In this document: piece after piece, positions 26,909 through 39,057 of the stretch
Layout: each line of letters starts with the position of its first letter
Position numbering within the stretch: the stretch's first letter is position 1
Assembly (NCBI RefSeq): GCF_000347035.1
Contig: NZ_ANIJ01000015.1
Location: 412,907 to 476,906 of the forward strand
DNA: 64,000 bases
Source: Leptospira sp. B5-022
Lineage (GTDB): Bacteria > Spirochaetota > Leptospiria > Leptospirales > Leptospiraceae
Direction of reading: 5' to 3'
Notes under the pieces: generated by a model
Told to the model about the DNA's origin: nothing
Seen by the model: only the letters and a program-made list of their open reading frames with translations
The model's database searches: none
Program-made: the position numbers and the translations under genes

Positions 26909-26927
26909 AACAGGAAAAGCCGGAGGG

Positions 26928-27455
26928 TTAGAGCCTTTCTCCTAAGATTGGTCCTCCGACTTTTTGCATCATTCTTTCCTTAGTTAAAATCAGATCTTCT
27001 CTATTGTCCGCGGCCATCTCCGCAGGACCATCCAAATAGATCGCACCTTTAGGACAGGCCTCTTCGCACATCCCACAGAATATACAACGCAATAAATCTA
27101 TTTCGAATTTTTTAGCAAACTTATCTTCCGGATGAAGATGTTGGATCTCAGGAGTAACATGTCCTGCTTCTATTTTGATCGCGTCTGCAGGGCAAATCCA
27201 CATACAGCAGAAACAGCTGGTACATCTTTCTCTACCCAACTCGTCTCGTTTCATAGTATGCATTCCGCGGAAACGAGAAGAGAACTTTCTTTTCTTTTCG
27301 GGGAATTCTAATGTGACTGCTCCTTTCAAAAAAGCGGCTTTGATAAAATGTTTTAACGTGATCCATAATCCATTCGCTATGGAATAGGAATATAATCTTT
27401 GGTACCAAGCCGGCTTATGTTTTGCCGCTACATTAATTACATTAACGGTTCCCAA
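26928..27455 (-). CDS. nuoI: NADH-quinone oxidoreductase subunit I
   Basis: 175 residues. Two 4Fe-4S ferredoxin motifs are present: [18 protein letters not shown] and [18 protein letters not shown]. They carry clusters N6a and N6b in the peripheral arm of complex I, passing electrons toward quinone. N-terminal residues 20-60 ([16 protein letters not shown]) match the membrane-facing part of NuoI. The start is TTG with GAGAGG upstream, overlapping the end of nuoG by 14 nt, so the two are translationally coupled. The other nuo genes are not in this window. Confidence 0.9.
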   Translation of the reverse strand: MGTVNVINVAAKHKPAWYQRLYSYSIANGLWITLKHFIKAAFLKGAVTLEFPEKKRKFSSRFRGMHTMKRDELGRERCTSCFCCMWICPADAIKIEAGHVTPEIQHLHPEDKFAKKFEIDLLRCIFCGMCEEACPKGAIYLDGPAEMAADNREDLILTKERMMQKVGGPILGERL

Positions 27456-28896
27456 CGGCTGCCTCTCTAGGGTTAGAACGTAATTCTAATGTTTTCTTTT
27501 CCAATATTGAAAAAATTTCCGCAGAGCTTGATAAACCTTTTGGGGCTTCCATTGATTTACTAAAGTTCTGGATCCATCCTTTTTTATTCGTAAAACTTCC
27601 GCTTTGTTCCGAATATGCTTTGATCGGTACTGAATATTTTGCCTTAGCTACGTCCTGCGTAAGGTTCGTTTCTAAGACTACAATAGATTCGGAAGGCACG
27701 CCAGCCAAGATCTCGGAAACTTTTTCCTTAATCACGAAGATCAGATCGAATTCACCTTTTGCAGCAGAAGAACGAATGGAATCGATTCCTTCAACAGAAA
27801 CGAATCCTGCATCTACTGCACCTTTTGTGTTCGGTCTTTGATCCGTAGTGTATAAGAAATCCACTTGTTCAGGCTCTTTGTATTGTTCGGAACTTATTCT
27901 AGCCTCGGTTACGAATGCAACTCCAAGCCTAGATAAGGATTCTTTGATAGCTTTTAAGTTCTGATCCGATTCGTGAGCCCCGCCGACCACTGCGATCTTT
28001 TTGGATCCAGAGATTTTTTCGGAAATCTCATCGAGGACAGTAGAGCTAACACTTGCTTCTCCATTCTTATAGAAGGAGAAAAGTCTGTTTGTATTCAACC
28101 AGTCGACATTGAATCTTCCTTTATCACAAAGGAAATACTGATCCTTTTCCTCGTCTATTCGAGGCATATAGCGGAACATTTTATTATCCCGAACGTTTGT
28201 ATAAGTTTTACAACCGGTGCTACAGCCGGGACAAACGGATTCTTCCGATTTATACCACCAAACCCTGGATTTGAATAATGTTTTATGATTTAATAATGCA
28301 CCAACAGGGCAGATATCAGCAAGCGCACCCTGGTAATTATGGTTGATCGGTTCTTCTTTTGCCAGTCCTATGATGGAATGATATCCCCTTTCGAAGAGTC
28401 CAAGGTTGGATTCACCAACCATTTCTTCTTCGAAACGAACGCAACGATAGCATACGATACAACGATTGTGGTTGATGATCAGATTAGAACCGATCTCTTC
28501 CTGAGGAATATTCCTTTTTTCAAATGTGAATCTGGAATTTCCCTTCCCTTCTTTGAAGGAATTGTCTTGGAGCTGACACTCTCCGGCTTTATCACAGACT
28601 GGACAATCCAAAGGGTGGTTTGCGAGTAAGAACTCCATCGTGCCTTCTCTCGCTTCTTTCACTCTATCACTTTTTGTGACGATGGAAAGTCCTTCGGTTA
28701 CCTTAGTATTGCAAGCTACTTGTAAACGTGGAATCCCTTCTATCTCGATGAGACACATGCGGCACATGCCGACTACGGATAATTTAGGATGATAACAGAA
28801 AAACGGTATATCCACTCCTACATCTTTAGCGGCGGATATTAGATTTTTTTTCTCGTCGACCTCGTATTCGATCCCGTCTATCTTTATCTTGACCAC
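27442..28896 (-). CDS. nuoG: NADH-quinone oxidoreductase subunit G, short form
   Basis: 484 residues from the GTG at 28896, preceded by GGAGG; a start at 28932 is less likely. The 2Fe-2S domain ([22 protein letters not shown]) and the family motif [18 protein letters not shown] are present. So are the 4Fe-4S site [12 protein letters not shown] and the CPGCSTGC cluster that opens the molybdopterin-like domain. E. coli NuoG is about 900 residues, so most of the C-terminal molybdopterin-like domain is missing or much reduced. The frame is intact and coupled to nuoI, so it appears functional. Confidence 0.85.
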   Translation of the reverse strand: MVKIKIDGIEYEVDEKKNLISAAKDVGVDIPFFCYHPKLSVVGMCRMCLIEIEGIPRLQVACNTKVTEGLSIVTKSDRVKEAREGTMEFLLANHPLDCPVCDKAGECQLQDNSFKEGKGNSRFTFEKRNIPQEEIGSNLIINHNRCIVCYRCVRFEEEMVGESNLGLFERGYHSIIGLAKEEPINHNYQGALADICPVGALLNHKTLFKSRVWWYKSEESVCPGCSTGCKTYTNVRDNKMFRYMPRIDEEKDQYFLCDKGRFNVDWLNTNRLFSFYKNGEASVSSTVLDEISEKISGSKKIAVVGGAHESDQNLKAIKESLSRLGVAFVTEARISSEQYKEPEQVDFLYTTDQRPNTKGAVDAGFVSVEGIDSIRSSAAKGEFDLIFVIKEKVSEILAGVPSESIVVLETNLTQDVAKAKYSVPIKAYSEQSGSFTNKKGWIQNFSKSMEAPKGLSSSAEIFSILEKKTLELRSNPREAAVGNR

Positions 28897-29040
28897 TCGA
28901 ACCTCCGTTTTTCTAAACAAGCCAGGCGCCAAATCTCAATTGAAACGTACTATTCTAAGTTGGCAACCCGTTTCTAGATCGCATAGAGGTGAGAGCCTGT
29001 CTCAGATCCTGGAAGTCCGTTGCAGACTAAAGAGACGAAT

Positions 29041-30186
29041 TCAGAGTTTTAAATCTCTGTAATAATCCGGAATTTTGGCCCATTTTTGGAACCACTGCGG
29101 ATTCATCGCTCTTTGGTAAAGGTAGGCGTCTACTAGAACCAGGTTTATGGCCGCTTCCACAATTGGAACCGCTCTCGGAAGAACACACGGATCGTGTCTG
29201 CCTTTCGCCTCCAGTGTGGTTTCTTTTCCTTCGATATTTACAGTATTTTGTTTTTTGAAAATAGTGGAAGTAGGTTTAAACGCGGCGCGGACCACCAAAG
29301 TTTCTCCGTTAGAGATCCCTCCTTGGAGTCCTCCGGAATTATTTGTGCGAGTGCGGACTCTTCCGCTTCCTTCTTCCACGTAAAACTCGTCGTTATGAGT
29401 ACTTCCGGTTAGAAGAGTACCGGAAAATCCGGAGCCTACTTCAAAACCTTTACACGCTGGAATAGAGAGAATGGCCTTCGCTATGTCTCCATCCAATTTG
29501 TCGTACACCGGATCTCCAAGACCTGGCGGGAGATTATAAGAAGCAGAACGGATGATCCCACCCACGCTGTCTCCTGCTTCTTTCATTTGTAGAATAAGGG
29601 CACGCATTTTATCCGCAGCCTGAGTGTCAGGACAACGGACCTCGTTTATATCAACTTCTTCTCTAGTTTGGGGATATTTGTTTTCTGCAATTTCGGAAGA
29701 GATGGTCCCGATCGTATCCACCCATGCGACCGTTTTCACTCCTAGATCGTCCTCTAAGATCATTCTGGCAATCGCACCTGCAGCGACTCTTGCGATCGTT
29801 TCTCGAACAGAGGATCTTCCTCCCCCTACGTGAGCGCGGAATCCGTACTTGGTTTGGTAAGTATAATCTGCATGGGAAGGGCGGAACGTTTCTCTTAAAT
29901 TTTCGTAATCTTTGGAGATCGTGTTCTGGTTGTTTACGATCAATGCGATCGGACTTCCGATCGTTTTCCCTTCAAAAACCCCCGAAAGAACTCGAACCGT
30001 GTCTGATTCGTCCCTAGGAGTGGTGAGTTTACTCTGTCCGGGTCTTCTCCTGTTTAAATCCTTTTGGATCTCGTCCAATCGGATCGGAATTCCTGCGGGA
30101 ACTCCTTCGACAACAACTCCCACCGCTTCGCCGTGAGATTCTCCGAACGTACTGACTTTGAATATTTTACCCCAACTGGAAGGCAT
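29041..30186 (-). CDS. aroC: Chorismate synthase
   Basis: 381 residues. Converts 5-enolpyruvylshikimate-3-phosphate to chorismate, the last shared step of aromatic amino acid synthesis, using reduced FMN. Signature stretches are [21 protein letters not shown] near the N-terminus, [16 protein letters not shown], and [20 protein letters not shown]. The C-terminal part has [22 protein letters not shown]. Length and motifs are ordinary. It is a single gene here, away from other aro genes. Confidence 0.97.
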   Translation of the reverse strand: MPSSWGKIFKVSTFGESHGEAVGVVVEGVPAGIPIRLDEIQKDLNRRRPGQSKLTTPRDESDTVRVLSGVFEGKTIGSPIALIVNNQNTISKDYENLRETFRPSHADYTYQTKYGFRAHVGGGRSSVRETIARVAAGAIARMILEDDLGVKTVAWVDTIGTISSEIAENKYPQTREEVDINEVRCPDTQAADKMRALILQMKEAGDSVGGIIRSASYNLPPGLGDPVYDKLDGDIAKAILSIPACKGFEVGSGFSGTLLTGSTHNDEFYVEEGSGRVRTRTNNSGGLQGGISNGETLVVRAAFKPTSTIFKKQNTVNIEGKETTLEAKGRHDPCVLPRAVPIVEAAINLVLVDAYLYQRAMNPQWFQKWAKIPDYYRDLKL

Positions 30187-30258
30187 ACAGTACCAGAAAA
30201 CAGGAGACCACCAACGGAAGAAAGTAGGATTCCAAAGTGGAGAGGAAAAGCGGATCGT

Positions 30259-31746
30259 TTACGCGACAGATTTCGGAGCCGTTTTGCGATAACTTTTATC
30301 TATCAGATCGAACAAAGGAGGATCCAATTCCGGATCAATCGCGTAAATTACCCTTCTAGGATCCACTGCATTGGAGAGATTGAAAACCGCCTTTCTTATA
30401 TCCGGGCGGAACGTTTTACGATCGTAACCCACGATCTTTAACTTTCCTTTATTCGAGAAAACAGGCCGTATAGTCCCGACTCTTTCTAGGAGGGGACGGG
30501 TTTGGTTTTTGTTAATTTCCCGAATAACACATGTCTCGAAGTGGATCTTGTGCTGAGAGTCCGTGGAAACTACGATCACATAGTCTCCCACATTTAGAAC
30601 ACTTTTGTTCTCACATAAACTCAAAGCCATAAAATCGAAAAATTCCTTAACTACTCTTTCATTATATGAGAAAAAGCTGTTATTCAAGATCAACTTCATG
30701 GCAGTGATAGGAGAATATGCCGGCCTCCAATTCTGAGCGGTGCTAAGAGAGGCAAACTCCCCTGCAATGGAAATAATCGCAGGATCGTCTTCGCTATACG
30801 AATTACTTTGTAGAATATACAATTGCCTTTGCATATCTTCCACAAGCACACTTCTAGAAAGATCGTTCTTATATTTTTCGCAATATTCCCCCAGTCTTTT
30901 CACTAAAAATGCAGTAGAAGGATAGTTATTGTTCAATCCTTCTCCTCTGTATGGCCTATGGCTATTCAATACTGCGGTTTTTACCGGACTTTGGATAGAA
31001 GCTAGATTCCCGATCATCAAATAGCTGACAATCGGATGATTTTTAACGTATTCAAATTCTTCCGTACTTAGATTCCCGTGGTCCGGAAGTTTCATTCTGA
31101 CCTTGCCTATATCGACCATATAAGCCGCCATCATCAAGTTCAATTGTTGTGCTTTGGAATTTTCGCTGTCTTTAACCGAGATCGCTTTTAAACTCCTTAG
31201 CTTCATCGCCATTGAGATAACAGTTCTTTTGGTCAGGACTTCGGAATCCGTTTCAACTCCTGCGGATTTCATTACTTCGATTACGTTGACTAGACCCAGC
31301 TCAACATCCTGGCTATTTGCAAAATCATCTAGGATCACATCGATCGCCTTCGCGACATTCTTCACATGATTACCGTTTAACGGATAGTCTCTCAATTCCT
31401 TGAGAAGATCGGAGGCCTGTCTTGCCATCTGCAAGGTAAGATCAGGATTCACTAATTTGATATAAGAGACTTTTTTACCGTTTACCGTGTCCGGTTGTTC
31501 CGTTTGGATCCCCACCTTATGTCTTTCGGAGAGAAGGTAATAGATCCCTTGTAGTTCGAATTTTTGTAGTTTGTTAATATCCGCTTCGCTAGCGTTATCT
31601 TTGCGATGAATTAAGATTTGCCCGTTCTTATTATAAAAATCGACAGGAATAGATTGGTTTTCTTTAAACTGTCTGATTACTTCCGCATTAAACTCAAATC
31701 TTTCAAGTCTGAGAGGATCGATCGGACCACTTTGAAATTGAGTCAT
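30259..31746 (-). CDS. Degenerate HD-GYP-like signalling protein (copy A)
   Basis: 495 residues. The central part follows the HD-GYP order with altered metal ligands. The HD motif reads MVDIGKVRM (residues 210-218) with Val in place of His. [14 protein letters not shown] keeps a His (237), and the GYP region reads [15 protein letters not shown], with His263. The first metal His is replaced by LTKRTV. Residues 1-80 form an N-terminal domain with a [14 protein letters not shown] pattern; the C-terminus (about 375-490) has strand-rich [12 protein letters not shown] and [15 protein letters not shown]. It is a tandem paralogue of the gene at 31891. A c-di-GMP-related binding or scaffold role is likelier than hydrolysis. 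Confidence 0.65.
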   Translation of the reverse strand: MTQFQSGPIDPLRLERFEFNAEVIRQFKENQSIPVDFYNKNGQILIHRKDNASEADINKLQKFELQGIYYLLSERHKVGIQTEQPDTVNGKKVSYIKLVNPDLTLQMARQASDLLKELRDYPLNGNHVKNVAKAIDVILDDFANSQDVELGLVNVIEVMKSAGVETDSEVLTKRTVISMAMKLRSLKAISVKDSENSKAQQLNLMMAAYMVDIGKVRMKLPDHGNLSTEEFEYVKNHPIVSYLMIGNLASIQSPVKTAVLNSHRPYRGEGLNNNYPSTAFLVKRLGEYCEKYKNDLSRSVLVEDMQRQLYILQSNSYSEDDPAIISIAGEFASLSTAQNWRPAYSPITAMKLILNNSFFSYNERVVKEFFDFMALSLCENKSVLNVGDYVIVVSTDSQHKIHFETCVIREINKNQTRPLLERVGTIRPVFSNKGKLKIVGYDRKTFRPDIRKAVFNLSNAVDPRRVIYAIDPELDPPLFDLIDKSYRKTAPKSVA

Positions 31747-31890
31747 AGTAAAAATCCATACGCATCACCAAAGGGCCAAAAAAATAAGCCCAATGTACAT
31801 AACGTTTAAGTAAGATATCTGTTTAGTAACAAAGAAATGATCAAGCCTTAGTTGTAGGCAAGAATAAATTTCCGAAATTGTGTCAATCGA

Positions 31891-33384
31891 TCAAGAAACG
31901 GATGGTTTAGAGGCGGAATCCTGATCAGAAGAAGTCCTAGAGGGATACGTTTCCCGTACTTTACGATCTAAGGAATCGAAAAATTCGGGATCAATTTCCG
32001 GATCCACTAAATAGATGATCCTTCTCGGGTCAGCGTTGCGCTCCAGATTGAAGATCGCCCTCCTTCTATCTACACTCAAGCTACCCATTTCGAAACCCGA
32101 GATCCTGATCTTTCCGTTGTTCGCAAACTTCGGTCGGATAGTTCCAATCCTCTCGAGCATCGGACGAATGGAATTTTTATGGGATTCTTTGATAATACAG
32201 ATCTCGAAGAAAACCTTACGATTCGAATCCTGGGAAGCGACAATAACGTAATCTCCCACTTTGATGAAAGGTTGATTATCGCATAAAGAAAGACCCACAT
32301 GATCAAAAAAGTCTTTCAGAGTTTTTTCATTATACGCGAAAAAACTATTATTCAAGATCAGCTTCATCGCCTTGAGGCCGTCCATCGGTTGTCTCCAAGG
32401 TTGAGGGGTCGTCAATGAAGCGAATTCACCTGCAATAGATAATACTCCGATATCTTCGTAAGAGATCGCGTTAGTAAGAATGGACTTTACTTGCTTCTGA
32501 ATATCGGTAGCTAAAAGATTTTTACGATAATCGTCTTTATATTTTTCTCTATAACCTTGGAGTTTTTGCACCAAAGGTTTGGTTTGGGGATAATTATTAT
32601 TCATCCCTTCTCCGCGATGAGGTCTATGGTGATTTAGAACCACAGATTTAACGGGATCCTCTATCTCCGGAATATTCGCGATCATCAAATAACTGATGAT
32701 GGGATGGTTTTTGATATACTCCAATTCTTCCGGTTTAAGATTCGCGTGAGTGGGGATTTTCATCTGAGTATAGCCGATGTCTGCGAGATAAGAAGCCATC
32801 ATCAGATTCATCTGCTCCACTTTTTTCTGATCCATATCCGCTTTGGTAAAAACCTTTGCAGCTCTTACTTTCAAAGCCATAGCAATCACTGTCCTTTTCG
32901 TAAGAACCTCGGAATCCACAGGCATACCCGCATTTTTCATCACTTCTATGATATTGACTAGTCCGGTTTCCATATTCGGAGAGGATTTAAAATCGTCTAG
33001 TACTGCGTTTATGGATTTATTGATCTCTTTTACATGATCTCCGTTCAGCGGAAACTTTTTGATATCGGATAATAGGTCCGTTGCTCCCCGGGACATATCC
33101 AGAGTGAGTTCAGGATTGATCAATTTGTCGAAAGAAGGATCTAAGGAACTTTTTCTACCGGAACTCGGATGGATCTTGGCAATCTCAGCAGTAAGAAAAT
33201 AGATCCCTTGTTTTTCGAATTTTTGGAGACGACTGATATCGTCTCCTGTGGCCATATCCTTTTTATGGATAAGGATCTGTCCGTGCTTATTATAAAAATC
33301 GACCGGTATAATCCTATTTTCTCGGAAGTGTTGGATCACTTCTTCCGTAAAATCGAATTTTTGTAAATCTCTGGCTGCGTCCAT
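31891..33384 (-). CDS. Degenerate HD-GYP-like signalling protein (copy B)
   Basis: 497 residues, clearly paralogous along its full length to the gene at 30259, which lies downstream on the same strand. The HD site reads [13 protein letters not shown] (Ala for His, Tyr for Lys). The next sites are [14 protein letters not shown] and [16 protein letters not shown], so this copy keeps two adjacent His residues in the GYP region. The N-terminal segment [14 protein letters not shown] and the C-terminal [12 protein letters not shown] are shared with copy A. It has a Ser-rich tail. The shared loss of the HD His argues against phosphodiesterase activity, but this needs testing. Confidence 0.65.
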   Translation of the reverse strand: MDAARDLQKFDFTEEVIQHFRENRIIPVDFYNKHGQILIHKKDMATGDDISRLQKFEKQGIYFLTAEIAKIHPSSGRKSSLDPSFDKLINPELTLDMSRGATDLLSDIKKFPLNGDHVKEINKSINAVLDDFKSSPNMETGLVNIIEVMKNAGMPVDSEVLTKRTVIAMALKVRAAKVFTKADMDQKKVEQMNLMMASYLADIGYTQMKIPTHANLKPEELEYIKNHPIISYLMIANIPEIEDPVKSVVLNHHRPHRGEGMNNNYPQTKPLVQKLQGYREKYKDDYRKNLLATDIQKQVKSILTNAISYEDIGVLSIAGEFASLTTPQPWRQPMDGLKAMKLILNNSFFAYNEKTLKDFFDHVGLSLCDNQPFIKVGDYVIVASQDSNRKVFFEICIIKESHKNSIRPMLERIGTIRPKFANNGKIRISGFEMGSLSVDRRRAIFNLERNADPRRIIYLVDPEIDPEFFDSLDRKVRETYPSRTSSDQDSASKPSVS

Positions 33385-33507
33385 CGTTAGGCGGAAGGAA
33401 CTCCTGAATTACAATATCGGCAAATTGATCCGATGAATCGAATCATTCCGATACCATATACTTCTCTTTTGTCGGTTTAGTACTTTGGACGTTTCAAATA
33501 TGCTAGA

Positions 33508-34119
33508 TCAAACTTGATTTAGGCTGCTTTGCAGAATATATCTACGAATCCGCTCTTCTATGGAACTTCCTGAGAAACCGAGCCCTGTACGAGAGTCGGT
33601 TAGTATGAATGTATCCTGAGCTTTTAAGGACTTACCGTCGGTTCTAACTTCCCCGGAAAGAATATTAATCCCGAGATCCTTCAAAACTCCGGTGACAAAG
33701 TATAATAATCCTTTTCTATCCGGAGCTTCTAAGTAGAACTTTGTAGCAGAATTGCCGGGTAAGTCTTCAAACTCCAATTGAGAATCTTGTCCTAGATAAA
33801 ATGTATTTCGAATATCTATTTCACTTGAGGTCTGGATCATCTCTTCCAAAGCGTTATCATCGGAAAATACGGAAGACATTAAGATACCGAGTTTGGAGGC
33901 TTTGATTTTAGAATCCGTTTCAGAAGATCTGAGAAGAAATTCATCGTAACTGATCATCGACTCTCCTTCCTTAATCGTGCGAATATCACCGGAAAGGATC
34001 TCGAATCCCATAAAGAACATTGCCTTCACCATTTTATGAAGGGTTCCCGGGGCGGTCTCGGAAGTCTTGAGAGTGACTCTATAGACCCCGTATTCTTCTT
34101 TGTAGTTAAATTCTATCAT
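33508..34119 (-). CDS. Protein with two ACT domains
   Basis: 203 residues. Two ACT-type beta-alpha-beta units are visible: [45 protein letters not shown] (about 10-54) and [48 protein letters not shown] (about 126-173). This is the arrangement at the C-terminus of GlnD-type uridylyltransferases, here without the catalytic part. ACT domains bind amino acids, so a nitrogen- or amino-acid-sensing role is plausible. There is no DNA-binding part. Confidence 0.75.
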   Translation of the reverse strand: MIEFNYKEEYGVYRVTLKTSETAPGTLHKMVKAMFFMGFEILSGDIRTIKEGESMISYDEFLLRSSETDSKIKASKLGILMSSVFSDDNALEEMIQTSSEIDIRNTFYLGQDSQLEFEDLPGNSATKFYLEAPDRKGLLYFVTGVLKDLGINILSGEVRTDGKSLKAQDTFILTDSRTGLGFSGSSIEERIRRYILQSSLNQV

Positions 34120-34397
34120 AGTTTCCGCTTCCTACAAAGCCTGCATATTCCCTGAAAAATAACACTCAAAAACTACCGTATTTCGAGGAATGTTTTTCGA
34201 AGTCTAAATGAGTAGTAGCTTCGCTTTAAATATTCTGTCTCCTAAAATTTTTCAGCAATGAGACAGAAGTTCCAAGAAAATCCGCTGCTACCGGATATAC
34301 GCCGAAAGGCCTCTCAAATATCCTGGGGAAATCGGGGAAATTTTTTTACTAACCGATACGCCCATTTCTCCCGCCGGGGATCCATGGGGATATATAT

Positions 34398-36272
34398 ATG
34401 ACAAATAAACAGAAATTCACCGAAGGATTTAAATTCGGAAAAACGCAGGCGACGAATTCTAACACAAAATTAGCCGGACCTAAGATCCCGCAAGGAAGTC
34501 AGGCCGCTAGAGGGTCCTATTCTTCTTCTTTAGGGCCAAGCTTTGCAGGGAACGAACCCTCTTCCGAATCTCCTTTGCTAGTTCTGCTCGGTTTAGGCAG
34601 ATATTTTAAAAAATATAAAGTACGACTTGGCATCGTTTTAGGCCTTCTTTTTACCGAAATCATCGTTTATTCCGCAATTCCTTTCTCTTTTAAGTTTTTG
34701 ATCGACGAAGCTTTGATCGGGAAAAATGAAACCGTTCTCTATATCACAGGCGCTTTGCTGATCGGCGGGACGATCTTGATCACTGCCGCAGGAACAGTCC
34801 GTGATTATTTATACAATTGGGTATCCGCTCGTGCAATAAGAGACATGAGAGAAGAGTTATTCATTCATTTGCAAAGAGTGAATCTGGAGTTTTATTCAAA
34901 TACTCGGCTTGGAGACGTTCTTTCTAGATTTTCCACCGATCTGACCGCTCTGGAAAACGCCGTTCTTGCGCTTATTCCTTGGGGACTTTCTCCATTACTG
35001 GAAGCGATCTTCGGAACCGCGTTATTATTCGCTTTGGATTGGAAGTTAGGTGCAATTGCTACTTTGATCTGGCCGATCACTTTCTTAGGGCCTGTATTCT
35101 TCTCCACTAGATCTACCGCAGCGAGTTACGAAAGAAAGATAGAAGAAGCTAAGGTCCTAACCGCTGTCGAAGAATCTATCTCGGCTCAAAACCTGATCCG
35201 AGTATACGACTTAGATGGAGCTTTCTGGGAAAAATTCAAAGGAAACTGTGAGAAACTATTTCATGTTTCCTTAAGACTGGGTTTGACTAATTCTTATTTG
35301 GAACGTTCCGCATCCGGCGGGATCCTTCTTTTACAAGCAGTACTTTTGATCTCAGGAGCTTGGTTTGCATTTCACGGGATGGTGAGTGTGGGAGCTTTAG
35401 CGGCATTTCTTCCTCCATTCTTGAACTTGTCGTATTCTCTACTTTATGTTTCCCAATATTTTCCTACAATGAACCAAGCAAGCGGTTCGGCTAGAAGAAT
35501 ACTAGAGATCCTAAGGACGCCTACCTTCGAAACGGAAGGAGAACGTCCATTTGCACCTTCCGAACTGTACAACTCCATTAAACTAGAAGATTTACATTTC
35601 CGTTATAAAGGTAGAACTAAAAACTTGAGCGGAGTCAATCTAGAGATCAAAAAAGGATCTTATACTGTGATCCTCGGGCAAAGTGGTTCCGGAAAAAGTA
35701 CAATTCTGAAATTTATATTGGGAATGATGGAGCCGAACCAGGGAAAAGTCAGCCTGGACGGTATCGCAATGGAGAAAATCCGGTTAGATGCTCTTCATTC
35801 CATGATAGGTATCGTTTTCCAAGATACTTTCTTATTCCATACGAGTATTCTGGAAAACATACGTATGGGACGCCCGGATGCGACCCCGGAAGAGGCAATC
35901 GAAGCTGCAAAACTGGCCGAGATCCATGAATTCATTTCCGCTCTTCCTGATGGATATGAAACGATCGCGGGAGATAAGGGTTCTAAACTTTCAGGCGGAG
36001 AAAAACAAAGGATCGCCTTAGCGAGAGCATTAGTGAGAAATCCTCAAATTCTTCTTTTGGACGAAGCGACTTCCGCTTTGGATCCGATCACGGAAGCGAG
36101 AATCTTGAAAACTCTCCAAAAATTGAGAGAAGGAAGAACAATCGTTTCCGTAACCCACAGACTGACCGGTCTACATGCCGCAGACCAAGTAGTAGTCTTG
36201 AAAAATGGAAGTTTGGAACCGTATCCTTCTCCGGAAAATGATTCACTTTCCGCGGCCGCAATCGGATTATAG
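34398..36272 (+). CDS. ABC transporter, fused permease and ATPase (exporter type)
   Basis: 624 residues. After a polar N-terminal extension of about 60 residues there are six TM helices (about 70-340), then the ATPase: Walker [11 protein letters not shown], signature [15 protein letters not shown], Walker [12 protein letters not shown] and the H-loop VTHRL. This is a half-size exporter of the MsbA/ABCB type, so it would act as a homodimer. Substrate unknown. The start has a G-run 8 nt upstream. A SET-domain gene follows after 4 bp. Confidence 0.88.
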   Translation: MTNKQKFTEGFKFGKTQATNSNTKLAGPKIPQGSQAARGSYSSSLGPSFAGNEPSSESPLLVLLGLGRYFKKYKVRLGIVLGLLFTEIIVYSAIPFSFKFLIDEALIGKNETVLYITGALLIGGTILITAAGTVRDYLYNWVSARAIRDMREELFIHLQRVNLEFYSNTRLGDVLSRFSTDLTALENAVLALIPWGLSPLLEAIFGTALLFALDWKLGAIATLIWPITFLGPVFFSTRSTAASYERKIEEAKVLTAVEESISAQNLIRVYDLDGAFWEKFKGNCEKLFHVSLRLGLTNSYLERSASGGILLLQAVLLISGAWFAFHGMVSVGALAAFLPPFLNLSYSLLYVSQYFPTMNQASGSARRILEILRTPTFETEGERPFAPSELYNSIKLEDLHFRYKGRTKNLSGVNLEIKKGSYTVILGQSGSGKSTILKFILGMMEPNQGKVSLDGIAMEKIRLDALHSMIGIVFQDTFLFHTSILENIRMGRPDATPEEAIEAAKLAEIHEFISALPDGYETIAGDKGSKLSGGEKQRIALARALVRNPQILLLDEATSALDPITEARILKTLQKLREGRTIVSVTHRLTGLHAADQVVVLKNGSLEPYPSPENDSLSAAAIGL

Positions 36273-36276
36273 AAAT

Positions 36277-36675
36277 ATGCTGAAAGTGCCGACTTACGTT
36301 GCCGAGTCTTCTATCGGGGGCCTTGGTGTTTTTGCAGGCAGAGATATAGAAGAAGGGGAACTCGTGTGGGAGTTCCATCCTAAAACCGTTTGGACCCTTA
36401 CGGAGGAGGAAGTCCAAGCTCTTCCACAAAGGCTCCGAAATATGATCCATACATATTCTTATTTGTTTGAAGGGCAGTGGTATTTTTGCGTGGATAATTC
36501 CCGCTTTATGAATCATAGTGATCAAGCAAACACCTTGGAAGATAAAAGCGGGGTCCAAGGAGAAAGCAACCCTCTAGGGAGGGATAGAGCCGTTCGCAAG
36601 ATCCTAAAGGACGAAGAGCTGACCTGCAATTATAAACAATTCGATCAGAACTGGAAGGATAAACTTCCTTCTTAG
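36277..36675 (+). CDS. SET-domain protein (putative lysine methyltransferase)
   Basis: 132 residues from the ATG at 36277, 4 bp after the transporter stop. The SET order is present: [20 protein letters not shown] (about 14-33), [12 protein letters not shown] (the NHS motif, about 74-85) and [14 protein letters not shown] (Tyr near the C-terminus). SET enzymes transfer methyl from S-adenosylmethionine to lysine. Earlier in-frame ATGs lie inside the transporter gene and add nothing family-like. The stop interlocks with that of the convergent sigma-54 activator (4-nt overlap). Confidence 0.8.
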   Translation: MLKVPTYVAESSIGGLGVFAGRDIEEGELVWEFHPKTVWTLTEEEVQALPQRLRNMIHTYSYLFEGQWYFCVDNSRFMNHSDQANTLEDKSGVQGESNPLGRDRAVRKILKDEELTCNYKQFDQNWKDKLPS

Positions 36676-38813
36676 TAATCTATCTTAAGATCTTTGATCT
36701 TCTTATCCAAGGTGTTTCTGTTGATGCCTAAAAACTTGGCAACCCTGGTCTTGGTATATTTGAATTTCTTCATGGCATACTTGATCAGTCTTGCCTCTAC
36801 TTCTCCCACTACAACTTCCATTGCCCGCCCGTCTAACGCATCTAAATGAGCCGGGGAGAACTTGGAACTTGCCACTTCGGAAGAAGCTTCCGGATCCATA
36901 CCAACTTCCACTTCTTCGCCTTCGTCCCCGTAAAGGATACGACCGCTGATCTCGGAGAAATCTTGTATATCCAACATTTCAGATTGAGAGAGAACCACCG
37001 CTCTTTCGATTACGTTTTCTAATTCTCGAACGTTACCGGGCCAGCTATAATTCATCAGAAGTTTATGCGCTTCCCTAGTGATCCCTTTGATCTTCTTAAT
37101 ATTCTCCGAAGTATACTTAGTGATGAAGTGATTGATCAAAAGAGGAATATCTTCCGGTCTTTCGCGAAGAGGAGGAGTCAACATATTAACCACATTTAAG
37201 CGATAATATAAATCAGCTCTAAACAATTTTTGAGAGATTAGATCTTCCAGGTTCGCGTTAGTCGCCGCTATGATCCTTACGTCGATCTTCTTCGGTTTAA
37301 CAGAACCGACCGCTTCTATTTCTTTTTCCTGAAGAACCCTTAAAAGTTTGGACTGAAGATTCAGATCCATTTCTCCGATCTCATCCAAGAAGATGGTCCC
37401 AGTGTCGGCCATCTCGAACTTTCCTTTTTTGTCGGCGACTGCACCTGTAAAGGATCCTTTTTTATGACCGAATAATTCGGACTCCAAAAGATTCTCAGGA
37501 ATAGCGGCACAGTTGATCTTGATAAAAGGTTTATCACCTCTGGAAGAATTGTAATGGATCGCGGATGCGATCATCTCTTTTCCGGTCCCGGATTCCCCTG
37601 TGATCAATACCGAAGCACGAGAATCCGAAACAAGTTGGATCATCTCGAAAAGTTTTTCCATCGATTTGGATTTTCCGATCAATGAACCGAACTTGTATTT
37701 ATTCTTAAGTTCTCGTTTTAATAGAATGTTCTCCCTAGAGATCTCGCGTTTTTCTTCATCGATCAGTTTTTGGATACGGATCGCTTGGTAAATTATGGAT
37801 GCGACTACTTGCAGGAAGTCCAAATACGTTTTTAAATCCACGTATTTTTTATGAACAAAGAAAACGCTGACTACACCCAATACATCAGTGTCGGACTTGA
37901 TAGGTGCTGCAAGAAAACTAACGTTCTCCGGGTTATTCTTAAAATGACTGGCATTCCCGAGTCTATCCAAGAATTTATCATCGCTTACGATGGATTCCAC
38001 TATGACTGCTTCTCCGGATTCGTAAACTTTTCCGGTAACACCTTCTCCGGGAAGATATACACCCTTCTCCATTTCCTCTGCAGTAAGTCCGGAAGCAGCG
38101 ATAAGTTTCAGGATATTCTTATCTGATTCGAAAAGAACGATGGATCCTCTTTCCAGGTTCAGAGATTTATCCAACCTATCCATCACATCGTCAAAAATTT
38201 CCTGCAGCACTAACGTAGAAGTTACGGTCCTAGAAATATCTATAAGTACCTGTTGGATCTTATTTTTTTGTTCCAACTGTCTGAAAGTCTGGAGGTTTTT
38301 AAAGATCTGAGCCGCCATATTAGCGAGAGTGGAAACGAGTTCTAGGTGTTCATCGCTGAATGCTTGTTTTCTGCTTGAATCAAGAGAGATAACTCCGATG
38401 ACTTCGTCTTCCACGATCATCGGAACTGCAAGCTCCGAAAGAATATCATCCTTAATGGAAATGTAATGTGGATTCTGGGTAACGTCGTTTACGATCATCC
38501 CTTCGCCGGAAGCGGCAACGATACCGGTAATTCCTTCTCCCACACGGAGTTTAACTTTTGTCCGAACGGAAGGGTTCATCCCACGGAATGTAACAATATC
38601 CAAGACTTCGTCAACTCTGCTGATCAGCATGAGGGAACCGGAACCGACTTCACAAATTTGGATACATCTTTCCAAAATCAAATCCAGAAGGCGGTCCGGA
38701 TCCAAAGTCGAATTCATAGCGGTTGCCACTTCTTGTATATGGCGGAGTGGGCTGGGTTTTACGTAACCGGACATCTGCTCAAAAAAGGTGCTGATTGATG
38801 ATTTTCCGGTCAA
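36672..38813 (-). CDS. Sigma-54-dependent transcriptional activator with two GAF domains
   Basis: 713 residues. Two GAF domains occupy about 30-175 and 190-345. The AAA+ module follows: Walker [18 protein letters not shown], the sigma-54 contact loop [10 protein letters not shown] (a GSFTGA variant of GAFTGA), Walker [13 protein letters not shown] and the sensor [21 protein letters not shown] Fis-type HTH closes the protein ([31 protein letters not shown]). No receiver domain is present, so input probably comes by small-molecule binding to GAF. Target promoters are not visible here. Confidence 0.93.
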   Translation of the reverse strand: MTGKSSISTFFEQMSGYVKPSPLRHIQEVATAMNSTLDPDRLLDLILERCIQICEVGSGSLMLISRVDEVLDIVTFRGMNPSVRTKVKLRVGEGITGIVAASGEGMIVNDVTQNPHYISIKDDILSELAVPMIVEDEVIGVISLDSSRKQAFSDEHLELVSTLANMAAQIFKNLQTFRQLEQKNKIQQVLIDISRTVTSTLVLQEIFDDVMDRLDKSLNLERGSIVLFESDKNILKLIAASGLTAEEMEKGVYLPGEGVTGKVYESGEAVIVESIVSDDKFLDRLGNASHFKNNPENVSFLAAPIKSDTDVLGVVSVFFVHKKYVDLKTYLDFLQVVASIIYQAIRIQKLIDEEKREISRENILLKRELKNKYKFGSLIGKSKSMEKLFEMIQLVSDSRASVLITGESGTGKEMIASAIHYNSSRGDKPFIKINCAAIPENLLESELFGHKKGSFTGAVADKKGKFEMADTGTIFLDEIGEMDLNLQSKLLRVLQEKEIEAVGSVKPKKIDVRIIAATNANLEDLISQKLFRADLYYRLNVVNMLTPPLRERPEDIPLLINHFITKYTSENIKKIKGITREAHKLLMNYSWPGNVRELENVIERAVVLSQSEMLDIQDFSEISGRILYGDEGEEVEVGMDPEASSEVASSKFSPAHLDALDGRAMEVVVGEVEARLIKYAMKKFKYTKTRVAKFLGINRNTLDKKIKDLKIDY

Positions 38814-39057
38814 GGAAAAAACTTAAAATCCAAGCAAGTCGCTTCGTTTCGAGGAAGGAGCGCAAATTTTGTATCAGAATCGATTTAAACCCGGCAAATC
38901 AAATGACATAATATCATGGAGATGGATGTACTTTCTTTTTTTAGAAGAAGATAATCTTCCCTCTTTGGAACAAATTCGTGTTATTCGGAGATTTTCTGAA
39001 AGAGGAAGATAAAAACATCTTTCCAGTCTCAAACCTTGCCCTTATCATCTTGTCCGG

